Source: Solanum dulcamara
Taxonomy: Eukaryota > Streptophyta > Magnoliopsida > Solanales > Solanaceae
NCBI RefSeq assembly: GCF_947179165.1
Contig: NC_077242.1
Coordinates: 51,159,097 to 51,223,096 of the forward strand
Direction of reading: 5' to 3'
Length of the DNA stretch: 64,000 nt
Below are positions 49,187 to 62,306 of the stretch, in pieces. The notes beneath the pieces were generated by a model, which searched no databases, was not told the DNA's origin, and saw nothing but the letters and a program-made list of their open reading frames with translations. Position 1 is the first letter of the stretch, and each line of letters opens with the position of its first letter. Both the position numbers and the translations under genes were made by a program.

Positions 49187-50990
49187 ACATCAAAAGGATG
49201 TAGAAGTAAAGTATGAATACCAAAACATAGGATATCCAGTAGTCATTATAGGCTGCCCAATATTAGAAAAAACAAATATACAATAAGAAGCATGATGATA
49301 CTAATAACAACAAAAAGAAACCAAGCTATAGCTATGGGAGAAATGGGATGCGGGAAAAACATGTAGAAGCCAACTCAATTCTACAACAACAGGTAATCAC
49401 AATATTTTCAATAACTCACAATGTACTAAAAGAGTGTTTATATATATAGCATAGCAATGATATGACCATAATCCCTAAGAAAACTATTATGGAGCACCCG
49501 AAATAACCCTCGAGCTCATTAATATCAAGGTAATAACCTAAAATTTGTCCACGACCTGCCCAAAATCATACCTCAAGCTCATCATAAGTGAAAGTAGAAA
49601 TGTAGCTAAAACAAAAATTAAAAATCAGGGCAGCTCGAAGTAATACCACAAGTTCATCATTAGCAAGATAGAACAATTTCATATTATTTAAGGTCTCCCA
49701 TTAACCAAAATTCTAGTCTTTTCATTAGTTCATTCATTTTAAAAGACATTTTTGATTTTAACCAACAGTGGAACAACCAAAAAAGTAGCATATCAAAGGT
49801 CATGCATCATTCAGAACAAGGAGAATCCCCACCAAGGGCATCAAATTACTAACCTGGAACTCTGGCATCCCTAAAGCATGGCCTTAGGCCCAACATTTCA
49901 ATAATATAAGGCTAACAAGGATATGAATCCGAAAAGAAAATAAACCAAGGTAGAAACACAACAACCCCAAAAAATACCCAAAGCCCTAAGTTTCATGTCA
50001 TCTAAGAGACAATTCTAAGGATACTAAACATTACAACCTAATAAGAAACACCTAAAACTAAGGTTTCAACGGCTACAAGTTATACTAACTAACAAAGGAT
50101 GTCCATAACCATCCTCACATGATCAAACAGTCTAACAAAACCTAAATTCTAACATAACATGCGATACGACTCATAATACATTCATTCTAATCGAGCCAAG
50201 TCTAAAAGAGAGAGACTATAGCCTACCTCAAAGACAAAACCACACTTGAGCCGCTATATTAGAGCTTTTCCTTTTTGGGCAGCCTCCAAATGATGTCATC
50301 TACCAAATTATTAAACAACACATCAACAGAAAGCTAACGATACCCATATTACCAGAATTAAAAAGAAATTAAAAATGGGTCAAAATTCGACATTTAGACC
50401 TACATACGAAATTGATAAATGAACTCCTTCACAAGGTCCCAAATAGCTCAAGGAACTTGTGCCCCAAAAATATGCACAGTCCAAGCACTGAAAGGGCCTC
50501 AATCGGTCCTACCAAGGTTAGGGACCTAAGAGGTCAAAAATAGAGGATTTAAGTGAAGAGGAGCAAGACTTACAAGATTTTAGGAAGAGCAAAAGTTCCC
50601 AGAACATCCCTAGAAGAATTTCTAATAGAATGCAACAATAATTACCAAAATTGATCAAGAAATGCTCTCGAAGTTGGAAATGGGAAAATGCAAGCTGAAA
50701 ATGATCTTAAAAACTCACTATTGCTAGGCATTTTAGCCTTCGCGAATATGGAGGATAGCTCCTCGTATCTGGAGGTCAGTCAACTTACCCTCCACAATCA
50801 TGGAGGCTAGTCCATGAATGTAGAGCACTAACCCAGTGAACTCCATGAATATGAAACTCTTCATGCGAATGTAAAGAAAAATCCAGTTACTTTTTGAGAT
50901 CGTGGAGGTCCTCCCGCGATCGTGGAGCATAACCCTGCCAGACCTCCATGAATAAACTCGTTGCAAATGTGTAATTTAGATTGAATCATG
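49187..50990 (-). mobile_element. Diverged A-like LTR fragment
   Basis: It opens ACATCAAAAGGATGTAGAAG and TATCCAGTAGTCATTATAGG, comparable to CTACATCACGAAAGTAGAAA and CCCAGTAGGCATCACAG inside the A LTR (about 34115-34185). Later segments such as the GGGCAGCCTCCAAATGATG area (50278) and the CGCGAATATGGAGG block (50739) also follow the order of the A LTR. It lacks the LTR beginning and is much more diverged than the A LTRs. No gene is visible. Confidence 0.5.
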
Positions 50991-51340
50991 CATGAATAGA
51001 TCATTGAATTTGAGTAAAAGTATAAACAAATTAACCTAATGCACAGTCATCAAAACTAAATTTAGGAGAAATTCATAAAAGAGATAATTGAGAAAACCTT
51101 TGGGACTGCATGGATGAAAGAAGATTCATGGATGAATTCCCACATATCTTGATTAATCAAAGCCTTAAATTCAATTGAAATTAGGATACTTGAACTTGAT
51201 CTTGAAATCCAAGCTTAAAGAAGAAGATTGATCCTTGGGAGAGAGTTCTAGAGAGAGAACTATTACATGAAGTAGACTTAGAGGAAATGAGTTGATTTTG
51301 AAGGAATTGGGTACTTATAGGATTAGAAAAATACTCCAAA
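50991..51340. other. Unassigned LTR-like sequence
   Basis: AT-rich sequence with a GAGAGAGTTCTAGAGAGAGAAC segment in the middle. It resembles the leader part of a minus-oriented gypsy LTR but I could not match it to another copy in the window. No coding potential is visible. Confidence 0.3.
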
Positions 51341-52151
51341 ATTACATAGCTTAGGTGTTGATAGAATAGGAAATGACCAAAATACCCTTATTTAAATTCA
51401 GTTGAAAGCACTTACGAATGGGGATCTACGAGCCGTAGATCTTGCTATGGACCATACAAATGGCTCATCAAATCAGACATCAAAAATAGGGTCTATAAAT
51501 TTGACCATAAAACCTTGTTTTATGGGTCATAGGACATCCTATGTGTCATAGGACCCATTCTTCTTGCACGACAAATATTCCAAGTCTCTGAATCTCCATT
51601 TATGGACCCTCCTACGGGTCATAAGTCTTCTTTTGGGCCGTCAACAACCTTCGTCAAACTAGTGCACAAAATATAAAGCTACTGGAATTGCACACCTCAA
51701 CCTACGATCTCCATCTACGGGTCGTAGGTACTTATACGAACTGTAGATTGTCTCTGTCGATTAATCCAATACTTAGCCAATTTTCCTTACCACATGACTT
51801 TACCTATGAACCTTACTTACGTCTCATCAAATAATCTATGGCCCTCCAAATGGTATCATCTCAAAAACTCAAAAATTTCTCAATGCTCAGGCCTTCTACA
51901 ACTGCCTTCATAAGGCTCGTAGGGCTTTCTACGGCCCGTAGGTTGGTTCGTATAATCCTTCACCAGGTCTAATTTTTACAATATTTTCCTTAACTTAGCT
52001 TTCCAACTTTTGAGGTCATACATTATTGCCCCCTTGGAAATATTCGTCCTCGAATGAGAACTAAATCACCATGAATGGAATGGGGAAAGACACAAGTAAC
52101 CCAATATAAATGAAACAACACATTAAAAATACATAAATCAAGGAATATTCA
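51341..52151 (-). mobile_element. B-family LTR end and adjoining internal sequence
   Basis: From ATTACATAGCTTAGGTGTTG it is collinear with 23605-24400. It includes the LTR terminus GAGGTCATACA at 52022, a degraded polypurine region (CCCCCTTGGAAATATTC reversed) and about 130 bp of pol-side sequence, ending at the D2 insertion at 52152. It is a second B-type element, truncated on both sides. Confidence 0.65.
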
Positions 52152-54711
52152 TGTAATACCCTGAAATGTTTTTTAAGCTTAGATTGATCCATCCTTTATA
52201 TGTGCATATGGTTGTACCAAATGATTCATAATTGTGTGAATGTGTGGAAGTTAATTCATTAGTGTGAGAATAGACTTGGAGATGAATTAAGATCATAATT
52301 CATTAGTGTGGAAGTTAATTCATTAGTGTGAGAATAGAGTTGGAGATGAATTAATGTCATAAGGATCCTTTACCACAAAGTTGAGTTGACCGATAGATTT
52401 TCGAGAAAAGATTTTACGTGGATCAGATTCAAAATGATCATATCTACTAGATTATAAATTATTAGTTATCCCATGATATATCTAATGAAATATCTTTTAT
52501 TCCTCTTTCCAATGCCATAAAGTTTGCCTCATTCTGAGTTTGGAATAAAAAGTTATAAGCGTTTTACTTGAGGCTGCCAGAACACAAAAGTTAAGACTCA
52601 ACTCTACAACTAGTAGAGTTTTCTACGAGTCATAGAAGTCATATCCTCAAAAATATCTTGCACGTCCTCCAAGGCTATTTGGTCCTTTCCCAAGCTTTTT
52701 ATCCCTATTCTAAGTCATTTTTGAGTGTCGTAACTGAGTATATCATCCAACTAACTAGTTTTCCTCTCATAATCATCAATCTAAAGAATATAATCTCAAA
52801 AAACTCTCTCAAAACAAACCTATGGTTCCTCTTCTTCATCAAGAACCCAAAAGCTTTAAAGTCAAAAATTCAAGAACCAAAGAAAAGCCCTTCACCCAAG
52901 GTTTTCCCAATATTAAACTCTAGAAACTTCATAAAGGAGTTTTTTTTCTCGAGATCAAGCATCGGGGTTCCAAGATCAAAGGTTCCTTCCAAGAAAGATT
53001 ATGTTTTTTGAGTTTTGATTATAATATCAATCTTTCAGGTATGTAAGGCTACTTATAACGTGGATTGAGTTTGTCCACATACCCTACATCGAATTATATC
53101 GATTGTTGAGAATGAGTTGAGTCTAACCTAGTTTGTTGAATTCATGTTGAGTTAATTCTTCTTCTATTGAGTTTTGTATAATTATGTATTGAGATTATTT
53201 TTGTTTTCTACCTCTCAATTGATTAGAGTTGTTGTTCATGGCTACTTTCCCGTGAACTCTAGTTGATTTGATAGTTAGGATTTTTACATACTTATATTTG
53301 AGTAAAGATGATGGGTTTTATGCATTGATGAAGTGAGTGACTTGAAATAATATTATATATATTTTTATTGAGTCTAAATGAGTATGAGGGTTGAACATGA
53401 TTGATTGAAATTGAGTAAGAGTTTTGACAAGATGTGAATGATTTTTGAAAGCATATTTTACTAAAAGAACTTGATAATTTGAGCATAAGTATTAATTTTA
53501 AATGAGTTTGAGTTTTCATATGAATTGAGTTTTGACATTTAAATACTATATGCATTGATTGAGTCTTAAAGCATAATTTCTAAATGTTTTGAATTAGAAT
53601 GAGTTGAGTCTGACAAGTATTTAAAAGTATTATTATTTAAACCTAAGTATTTTGAGTATAAATGATTGTCTTGAGATAGTATTTTGATAGAATATGAATG
53701 AGTTTAAAAGAATGTTTTAAACAAAAGATTTGATGATTGAGATGATGATTTAATTGATAAGAGTCCAATGTGACTAGATGAGATGATTTGCATAATTCGA
53801 TTTGGTTTGTCTCTTATGGGCATATTGAGTCTTCAGAGGAGTATCGAGCATCAAATTTAGAGAGAGTAAGTAACAACTCAAACTCAATAAACTATGTAGC
53901 CAGTGTAGGAGAGGATTTAACCATAAATTGGATGTTTCCTTTTTTGTTTCCCCAAAAGAGGACTTGATTTGACTGATTGTGGATCTTAGATTGGTATATT
54001 CATCCCTTACCATGGCAAAGTATTGAATGGATGTGGCAACGACGTCGGCTCATTATAAATCACTGGCTCAAAGGTGATGGTTGTCGGTTAGAAAAACTCC
54101 CAAATTAGAATGAATGGATTAATTAGTCAAGTGCATATCTTAGAGTCTACTTCCATAAGCATTGTTATTTTTAAATTTGCATAATTGTGGAGTTGAGTCA
54201 TATTATCTTCAATGTTGAATTTCTTGTGTTAAGTTGATTAATATTGAGTCTGTTGATTCCATCTGTATTACATACTCGACATTCCATGTATTGATGTCAT
54301 TTGGCTGTATCATTTCATGATGCAGATACAGGTGCTAGATATGGCACTTCATTGAGGATTCTTCCCTTATTGATAGCGGTGAACTCCTTACTTAGGAGGA
54401 ATCCATATATTTCAGTTATTATTATGAGTAGTTTCTTTTGAGGTAGCCGTGGGCTTATTTCGACACCTTCTTGAAAATTGATAAGATTGTGTAGATTGGA
54501 GTTGATGTCTCATTTGAGTCTGTTTGAAAAGTATATTTTTATAAGATGAGATTTACTTATATATGATTGTTATTTAAAATATATTTTATTTTGAGTTATA
54601 TTAAGTCTTTCACTTATGTGACTGAATAAATAATTAGACCTAGTGGTTCGCTTGGGCCAATAATGGTCTCTGAGTGCTGGCCATGCCTAGATACCCTCTC
54701 GGGGTATGAAA
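52152..54711 (+). mobile_element. D2 5' LTR, 2.6 kb
   Basis: It begins TGTAATACCCTGAAATG and ends near GGGGTATGAAA, where the last bases seem mutated from TGACA. The 3' LTR at 58014 begins TGTAACACCCTTAAAAAC and follows the same order (GGCTGCCAGAACACAAAA, CGAGATCAAGCATCG, GGTTGTTCATGGCTAC-like blocks). An internal open frame of 117 codons (52658-53011) has a shorter, diverged counterpart at 58461-58667. The LTR sits in B-family sequence at GGAATATTCA. Confidence 0.8.
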
Positions 54712-54714
54712 AAC

Positions 54715-54727
54715 TTCATATCAGAGC
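54715..54727 (+). other. Primer-binding site of D2
   Basis: TTCATATCAGAGC resembles the initiator tRNA-Met site (TGGTATCAGAGC) with two changes at its start. It lies directly after the 5' LTR. Confidence 0.6.
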
Positions 54728-57700
54728 ACAAAGTTCAAGAGTACTAAGGTGTATATGAAGTCATTTCTAGTAGAGTTTTGCTTATGGGTGTGTCGTGCAC
54801 CACATTTATAATAAGGAGGCTATAGAACATTACAAATTGTTTCACTTGTTTCAAATTCTGAATTCGTGCGATAGAGTTTAACTATATAAAAGTTCCCTTC
54901 TAGTTTGTGCATTTCTCAAATCCATCCGACTAACCCTCATACTTAAGGTGGTTAGAATAGTAAATCTCAGATTCTTATTGATGAGTTACTTTAAGATAAA
55001 GTATACAGATAGTAAAGAGGCGAATTTAGGCTTGAGAGAAGCCAATTAGTGTTCTTAAGTCTATTGATTCATAAGAATGCACTCTTATTCACATGGATCT
55101 TGCATTGATAGCAAGATATACTCCAAGACTCTCTTCCTTAAACCTTGCTTCAGTTATTATCTTTGAGAGGGAAGTTATGTCCCAAATTGCTTAGTGTGAC
55201 CACCCAATAGAATGTGATTTGAGGTATTATAAGCTATAATTGGTAGAATTATTCCTAGAGCTAAAATGATAGAGTTAGAGGAGTAGAAACTAAATAGTGA
55301 TAAGGGTGGTTGATTGAGGCATATAACTAGAGTTATGTATCTATAAGGCAAGTGATGGGGTCATAAGTGAAGTCTATTTTGGTTTTGACTAAAGAGTAGC
55401 AAGTATGGTCTAACTTTCATGATAGGATGTAGAGGAAAAGTTGTTAGTTAGGATGAGTTAGAGTACACTCAAACCAAGAGAGGAGTTTTATGTTGAGGTG
55501 TCTTTGTGTTAGTAAAAGACCTAATATAGGTGTTGAATAGAAGGGAGGAGTAGTCATGAGATGATAGATCTACGCTAGGCTTATGATTTTGAAGACAGAG
55601 CCCCGTGTTATTTATAGGGATATGAATACAACTAGGTAATGAGGTGTAATAAATGGTTAAATAGTACTTAGGCTATAAAAGGAGACGAGGTGATAAATTA
55701 TAATTAGACAGATAGTGAGATGAGGATCGATTACTTGTCATGAGGTCATAGTAGGAGAGTGTTTCTTAATTTCACCTAGTAGTTGTAAGTTGGTAAAGTA
55801 TATGAGAAGTGTATGATGTGCATGTTAGTACTAGACCCTAAGCTTGAATTTGAGATGAGTGGCGTGAAGAAAGAGGGGATAGGATTATGAGTGTGATAGT
55901 GCTAGTTTTAAGATATGATTTAATAGGTTTGACATGGAGTATGCAAATGATTAAGTTATTAAATTTCAAGGAGTGTGTGTTATGAATGGTGGGTATGTAA
56001 CCCTTAGATGTAAATAGTGAATTAAGGCTAAGTCATTTGGTAAGAGGCTTAAGATGTGTATATGAGATAGCAGAAAGTTGTATGAGGCTCTAATTTTATG
56101 AGTTTCTATGGGTGACTAGTTAGTATCCTTTAGCTGCTAATATGGAGAAGGCTGTATGCGAGTTTTCCTTTTTTATTTAGTATCCATTATAATTGGGTCA
56201 AAGGGAGTTGTACACAAATAGTGATGAGTTTCCTTCAGTTAGGTATATGAGAACCTAATAGATAAGTGTTATAAAGAGATGCAGGTGACGATTACAGAAT
56301 GACTTTTATAGAAAAAGGAAGAATTTAAGAGAAGAATCTCAGAAAGAAGCCCTAGAGAGAATCATAGTACTTGCACTTGGAGAGTTCAGTAGATATGAGA
56401 TTAGCATTTTTCGAGTAGTAGATTAAAGTGAATATAAACCAGTTTAGAGAGTGTGGAATAGATCCATATCTTTAGAGTGTAGGCTTTAGACCTAAGGGGC
56501 AGATGATAAGTTGAGGAACCAAGTTGAGTGCTGAGGATCAGATAGTGATATGTCTATAAAGAGCTATGGTGATATATCAATCCATTCATATTCTAGTGTA
56601 TTCCTCAAATTTTAATCGTTATAACGTCCTGTTGATGTCTCGTATATTAGCATTATGTCCATGATCTATGCTTAAACACTTCAGACAGATTCACACCTAT
56701 GTTCAGTTCCATGAACTCATGATAGGTCCTAAATGGCTAGAGAAATCATGTTCCACCATGAATGTTCTCTAATTAGATTTTCTGAATGAATCATGCTTAT
56801 GATCTTTCAATCTAAGCCTTTTAGTGATCCTTTCTGATAGCGATGTTGATGATAGTAGATGAGTTTTGGTAGATAGGAGAGAGTGGGTGTTTCTTTATTT
56901 TGATAGTTGTGGTATGCTTATTCCATTTAAGGTTATAGACATGGAGGAAGAGCAAGATGGGATCTTGTTATCTGCAATAAATAGGTAAGAGTACATTGGT
57001 GTACCTCTTAGTAGAAGTTAATGCAATTGACAATGTAGAGATGCTAAGATTGACATGAAAATTCTTAATAGATGTTGACTCCAAAAAAGCCATAAAGTGA
57101 TTATAATAATAGGCTTGAATGAGTGGTTATCGTTATGTGAGTGATTGTAGTAGGCTAGTAATGTCCTCTTGTAAAATTTTCAAATAAGTGTATTGGGATG
57201 GTTATATAACTAAGATTGAATATGGTAATAATGGAATGTGGATGAATACATGATGCATTAGGTGCTTCTTAATTTGGACTCGAGGTTGGTTGAATGTAAT
57301 GGAAAGGAGTAGTACTCTTGAGATGAGGTTTTCTATAGAGGTATAGAATATGAAGCATGTGGTTTATATTAGCATAATTATTTATGTGTAGTACCCTGTG
57401 ACTTAGCATTAGGTTTGAACATAATAAGAGCATGCAGTTAGACTTGGAGTCCTAGGCCTTAGTAAAGGTAGTCATATGTATCCTTGTGGGAGTTATGAGT
57501 TGCAGCTGAGAAAGAGTTGTATGTAGAAATGAGAGTATTTGAGATTGAAATCTATCAGTCATGTCGCTAAATTCATAGTGTTCATATTCTTATATCAGGC
57601 TTAGAAGCCTCTTTTTCGAAGTTGAGAAATTTTGATGAAAGCGTTAGAGATTATAGCCCTCCGCTCATTTTTGCTTCAGTATCAATGTTGAAGGTAATGT

Positions 57701-57998
57701 TCCTTGTCCAATCTCTGAGATAGTACCTTCTTGAGTTTAAGTAATTGAGTGAGTTATTAATGAGCTTAAGTCTTTGAGTTCTTGCATTGCATTCGTGCCT
57801 TCCAATGATGATATTGATGGTAATATTCTTTTTTCCTATCTTAGAGTTGGTTCATTCCGAGTTTAAGTATATGATAAGTATTCTTGAGTCCAAGTAATGA
57901 TGGATTGATTTTTTGAGTGTTTGAGTATCTTAGTTCTTGATTTGCACTCTTGCCTTATGTAATTTCCTAGCTCGATCATCATTCGAGGACGAATGATA

Positions 57999-58013
57999 CC
58001 AAGGGGAAGATAT
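57999..58013 (+). other. Polypurine tract of D2
   Basis: CCAAGGGGAAGATAT directly precedes TGTAACACCC of the 3' LTR. It is a well-kept plus-strand primer. Confidence 0.7.
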
Positions 58014-59417
58014 TGTAACACCCTTAAAAACAATTTAAGCTAAGATTGATCTATCCTTCAAATATGTATAGGGTTGTACCGGATGTTCATAATTGTGTGT
58101 ATGTTTGGAGGTTAATTCTTTAGTGTGAGAATAGATTTAGAGATGAATTAAGGTCAAAAGGATCCTCTAGCTCAAAGTCGAGTTAAAAGCTTCCTTACCA
58201 ATTGAGTTTTGGTAAAAAGATTTACTTAGGTCAAATTTAAACAATCATATCTCCTAGAATATAAATAAGTGGTCCATGACTTATCATATTAAATTTCTTT
58301 GAGTCCTCTTTCTAACGCCATAATTTTACCTCATTCCTAGTTTAGAGTAAAACGTTAAGACCATTTTACTAGAGGCTGCCAGAACACAAAAAGTTAAGAC
58401 TCAACTCTACGACCAATAGAGTTTTCTACGAGTCATAGTAGTCAAATCCTCAAAAAAATATTGCATGTCCTCAAGGTCTATTTTGGTCCTTTCCCAAGAT
58501 TTTATCCCTATTCTAAGTCATTTTGGAGTGTTTTAATTGAGTATATCGCCCAAGTAACTAGTTTTCCTCTCATGGTCATCAATCTAAACAATCTAGTCTT
58601 AAAAAACTCACTCAAAACAAACCTATGGCTCCTCTTCTTCATCAATAACCCTAAAGATTTCAAGTAAAAAATTTAAGAATAAAAAAGAAGCCCTTCACCT
58701 AAGGTTTTCCCAAGTTCTTCCACTCTAAAAACTTTATAAAAGGAGTTTCTTTTCTCGAGATCAAGCATCGAAGTTCCAAGATCAAAAAATTCCTCCAAGA
58801 AAGATTTGGTTTTTCAAGTTTTGATTGTAATACCAATCTTCCAGGTACGTAAGGCTACTCATAATGTAGATTGAGTTTGTGTGCATGCCCTACATCTAAT
58901 TCTATCGATTATTGAGAATGAGTTGAATCTAACCTAGTTTTTTGAATTCCAATTGAGTTAATTCTTCTTCTTTTTGAGTTCTATATAATTATGTATTAAG
59001 ATCATTGTTCTTTTCTACCTCTCAATTGATTGGAATTGTTGTTCATGGCTACTTTCCCATGAACTCTAGTTGATTTAATACTCATGACTTTTACATACTT
59101 ATTTTTCAGTAAAGATGATGGTTTTTATGCATTGATGAAGAGAGTGATTTGAACCAATATTATATATATATATTTTTTATTGAGTCTAAATGAGAATGAG
59201 GGCCGAACATGGTTGATTGAAATCTAGGAAGAATTTTGACGAAATGTGAATAATTTTTTAAAGCATACTTTACTAAAAGAACTTGATGATTTTAGCATAA
59301 GGATTAATTTTAAATGAGTTTGAGTTTTCATATAATTTGAGTTTTGACATTTAAAGACTGTATGCATTGATTGAGTCTTAAAGCATGATTTGCGAATTTC
59401 TTAAAAGAGAATAAGTT
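58014..59417 (+). mobile_element. D2 3' LTR, truncated by element E
   Basis: It follows the 5' LTR up to GCATTGATTGAGTCTTAAAG (59363 onward), then stops at 59417 where LTR E begins. About 1.2 kb of LTR is missing from the window and probably lies beyond E. The two D2 LTRs differ by many substitutions and small indels, so the insertion is not recent. Confidence 0.75.
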
Positions 59418-62157
59418 TTTCATGCCTCAAATCCCATTAAGACGGACAGGCACCCAATGCCTTTAAGACCTGGGAGAACCATTTACAACTTATACTTACC
59501 ATGCATATAACTATGAAAATCATGAATTTGAACACATATATATAAGATACGGTAGTAAAAGAACAACATACATAAGGATAAAACTTATGCATGTGACTTG
59601 GCCGTCGAGGCCACAACTATTAAGAAACCAAAGATAACTTTACTTCATACATGAATCTACAAATCCTCTATAAGATAGACAAATGTAATCTAGGTTGGAA
59701 AAGGACCCGCCGTACCCTTAACTACTATACAATACCAAAATGCATCTACTAAAGATTAGGTACAGCCCCAAATCAACTTGGAGCTCACCAATAGCAATTG
59801 AGTGTCCATTGCTCTTACTGGGAAGGTCTACTAGCTGGAGTACCTGTGCCTGCAGCATGAAACACAATGTCTCTCGTGAGGGACATCAGTGAGAAAGAAT
59901 GTACTGAATATGCAAGGCAATAACATATGTAAAATAAAGTCACAAATAAAATCAAGTATCGATATATAAATGCATAGATCAGAATAGAAGCCGCCTATTT
60001 ACTCTAATGGGATCATGTATGTTACATCCTTCTCTTTACCCTGTTGTGCGTTATAATCTTTGTAAGTAATGTGATACAAATGACTAATTGATCAGTGGTA
60101 AAAGAAGATGACCCATGCTAAGAAATTACACCCATGGGATGTGGTCCTCAAAAATATATAATTGGGATCAGCGCATGCTAGGCTTTCTCCCCTAAGCATC
60201 GATCCATGCTAGGCTTTTGCCCCTGGGCTTCCACCCATACTATATAAATTTCTCCACCTTGTTTTTTAGTATTTAAGATTTTTATTTTGGTGGTCATGAT
60301 CACTTTTAAGCTTTGGAGTTGTGGACCAATAGTGTAAGATAGGAGAATAATCACTTAAGGCAGTACAACGATATAAGGAACAAATGGAACATCAACGTAA
60401 TAACTTAGGAGTTCAAATGACACAATTGTCTCCACGAAGCTTGCTATGGAAATTACATTTTTCATACTAGTGCTTGGAAGATTAAACTACAGATCTAATA
60501 GTAGCACTTATTGAGGTATTCTGACAAACAAGAAACGGAGGAAAAGATCGTTAGCTACGTTGAAGATTGTATTCTGCCACTATGTATCTTTTACTTAGAA
60601 GAACACTTAGGAAGCTCACTTGTTGGTAGTGACACAAGTATTATAATTCATGCTAAATAATATGGAATCAAATACCCTTACATACCTTGATATACCACTA
60701 GGATTGTACAATGAATTAACCTCTTTCCTTTCAGATTATTAATCTACAATGAAATAAGTAATAAAATTACTATTAGTAGCTACTTGATCTTCATAAAACA
60801 GTAATCAGGCAGTAAACCTATAGTTTATCAAACCAAGGGTATGTTTTCCACCCCTTCTCCTTTAATTATGTCTATATACCATACAACCATCTTATAAGGA
60901 GCCCCAAAACTCCTTGGACTTTATAACACATACAAAACAATATACACAAGTATGGCGGGCAGCAAGCTCAAGCAACACTCGATTAAGTGGTATATCCCCA
61001 CACTCTTCAATGTCTTTCCCTTTAAGAAGTTCTCATAACTTCCCCTACACATCCAGCAATACCCCCTTGTTTTACTATACCCAAAATAGTCACTAAGCAT
61101 CCCAATGTAGTAGGGGAAATACGAACTCACAGCTTTCGATCACTATCCCATGAGTTCCAACTAACCTTATATTTAAAAATCTCAAATGAGCTGGCTATTG
61201 AGCTAAAGGGGACTCCCCTCCATGGCTGTACCAACGTGCATAAATCAAAAGAACATCCTCCAAGCTCACGCAATATACGAAGAAAAATTCTCAACTCATT
61301 AGCACATATCAAATCCCTAACAAATTCAAGCACAAAAGAGGGGTAAAATTTTTAGTAACTTACCTTGTTGGACAACAACCTCACTTGCCAAGACTTGGAT
61401 TCTTCAAGGTTTAGGTTGTCCTCTCCACTTAGCTTGAGAAAGGAGAAATTAATAAAACCAGCATACCATACTCCTACTAATTCAACCTTTAGAAAATACT
61501 ATATGGCAGTACCTTACCTTAAGGTGAATCAGCTTCTTCACTTGAATTTCTTAATATGGGAGATGTTCTACCAAATTGTAATTGAAAAATAAAGAGTTTG
61601 CTGCAGATTTTAATGGTAAAGTTATAGACAAGAACTCTTGGAGCTTCTATGGCTTCTTTTGGGAGCAATTTGCTGGAGAATAAGTGATAGAAGAGATAAG
61701 ATTTACTTCAGTTCTTTAGGGGTACCTTTTGGATATTTTTTACTTAATAAATTGGAGAAATAATATAGTCCTTTACTTTAAGCAAGTAGGTGCATCACCT
61801 CCTTAATTCCTGCTACAAGTGTTTGAGTTGTTGCATCACCTACTTGCCCATTTTCATTTAAAATGTAGTCGACATATTCTAAGTAGGTGCATCACCTGCT
61901 TGTCCTTTTTAATAGGTTAGCAATTAGTCTTACCTTAAGAACCTGCCTGGCCCTTGCTAGATAAGCTAGACATGTAATCAAGTAGGTTAATTATGTAAGA
62001 CATCCAAACCAGTAGCTAAAGCAAATAAGATAATTACTATGACAAATTATAATTTACTACTCTATTTAGCCTCGAACCCCTTTCGAATCCTTCCAAACAT
62101 ATTTCAAACCATCACTCCTCACATAGAACTAGTCTATACAAAATATGGGGCATTACA
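59418..62157 (-). mobile_element. Element E, 3' LTR, 2.7 kb
   Basis: It runs from TTTCATGCCTC (a mutated TGTCATGCCTC) to GGGGCATTACA on the plus strand. A clear purine tract follows on the minus strand (ATCCTAAGGAGGGGAGGA), then gypsy pol, so this is the 3' LTR of a minus-strand element. It contains a duplicated CATGCTAGGCTTTCTCCCCT motif (60173 and 60207) and three copies of a short palindrome around GTGCATCACCT. Confidence 0.75.
61785..61912. repeat. Three palindromic AAGTAGGTGCATCACCTGCTT motifs
   Basis: Near 61785 GCAAGTAGGTGCATCACCT, near 61831 TTGCATCACCTACTTGCC and near 61881 AAGTAGGTGCATCACCTGCTT are spaced about 50 bp. The last is almost a perfect inverted repeat. They lie in the U3 part of LTR E. 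Confidence 0.65.
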
Positions 62158-62175
62158 TCCTCCCCTCCTTAGGAT
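62158..62175 (-). other. Polypurine tract of element E
   Basis: The minus strand reads ATCCTAAGGAGGGGAGGA immediately before the TGTAATGCCCC start of the LTR. It is a strong match to plant gypsy tracts. Confidence 0.8.
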
Positions 62176-62306
62176 CATTCGTTCTTGAATGTTAGCATAA
62201 TTAGCCATCCCCAATCAAGTTCAATCTAGCCTATGTTTAATTCTACTATTAGCCATATAAGTCATATAGAAGTTATACCTACTTATCAATGCCTCAACTC
62301 AACACT

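Larger units (their letters stand above)
54712..58013 (+). mobile_element. D2: non-coding internal region, 3.3 kb
   Basis: It lies between a primer site and a polypurine tract with LTRs outside, so it is the complete interior of a retrotransposon. No open frame of 60 codons or more occurs, and no gag or pol motif is recognisable in any frame I read. It matches the D1 interior (10081-14592) along its length in the opposite orientation, including stretches such as CACTTGGAGAGTTCAGTAGA and GACCTAAGGGG. The region before the 3' LTR, CATTCGAGGACGAATGATAC, is like that of coding gypsy elements, which suggests that it was mobilised by such an element. LARD is my preferred label. Confidence 0.65.
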
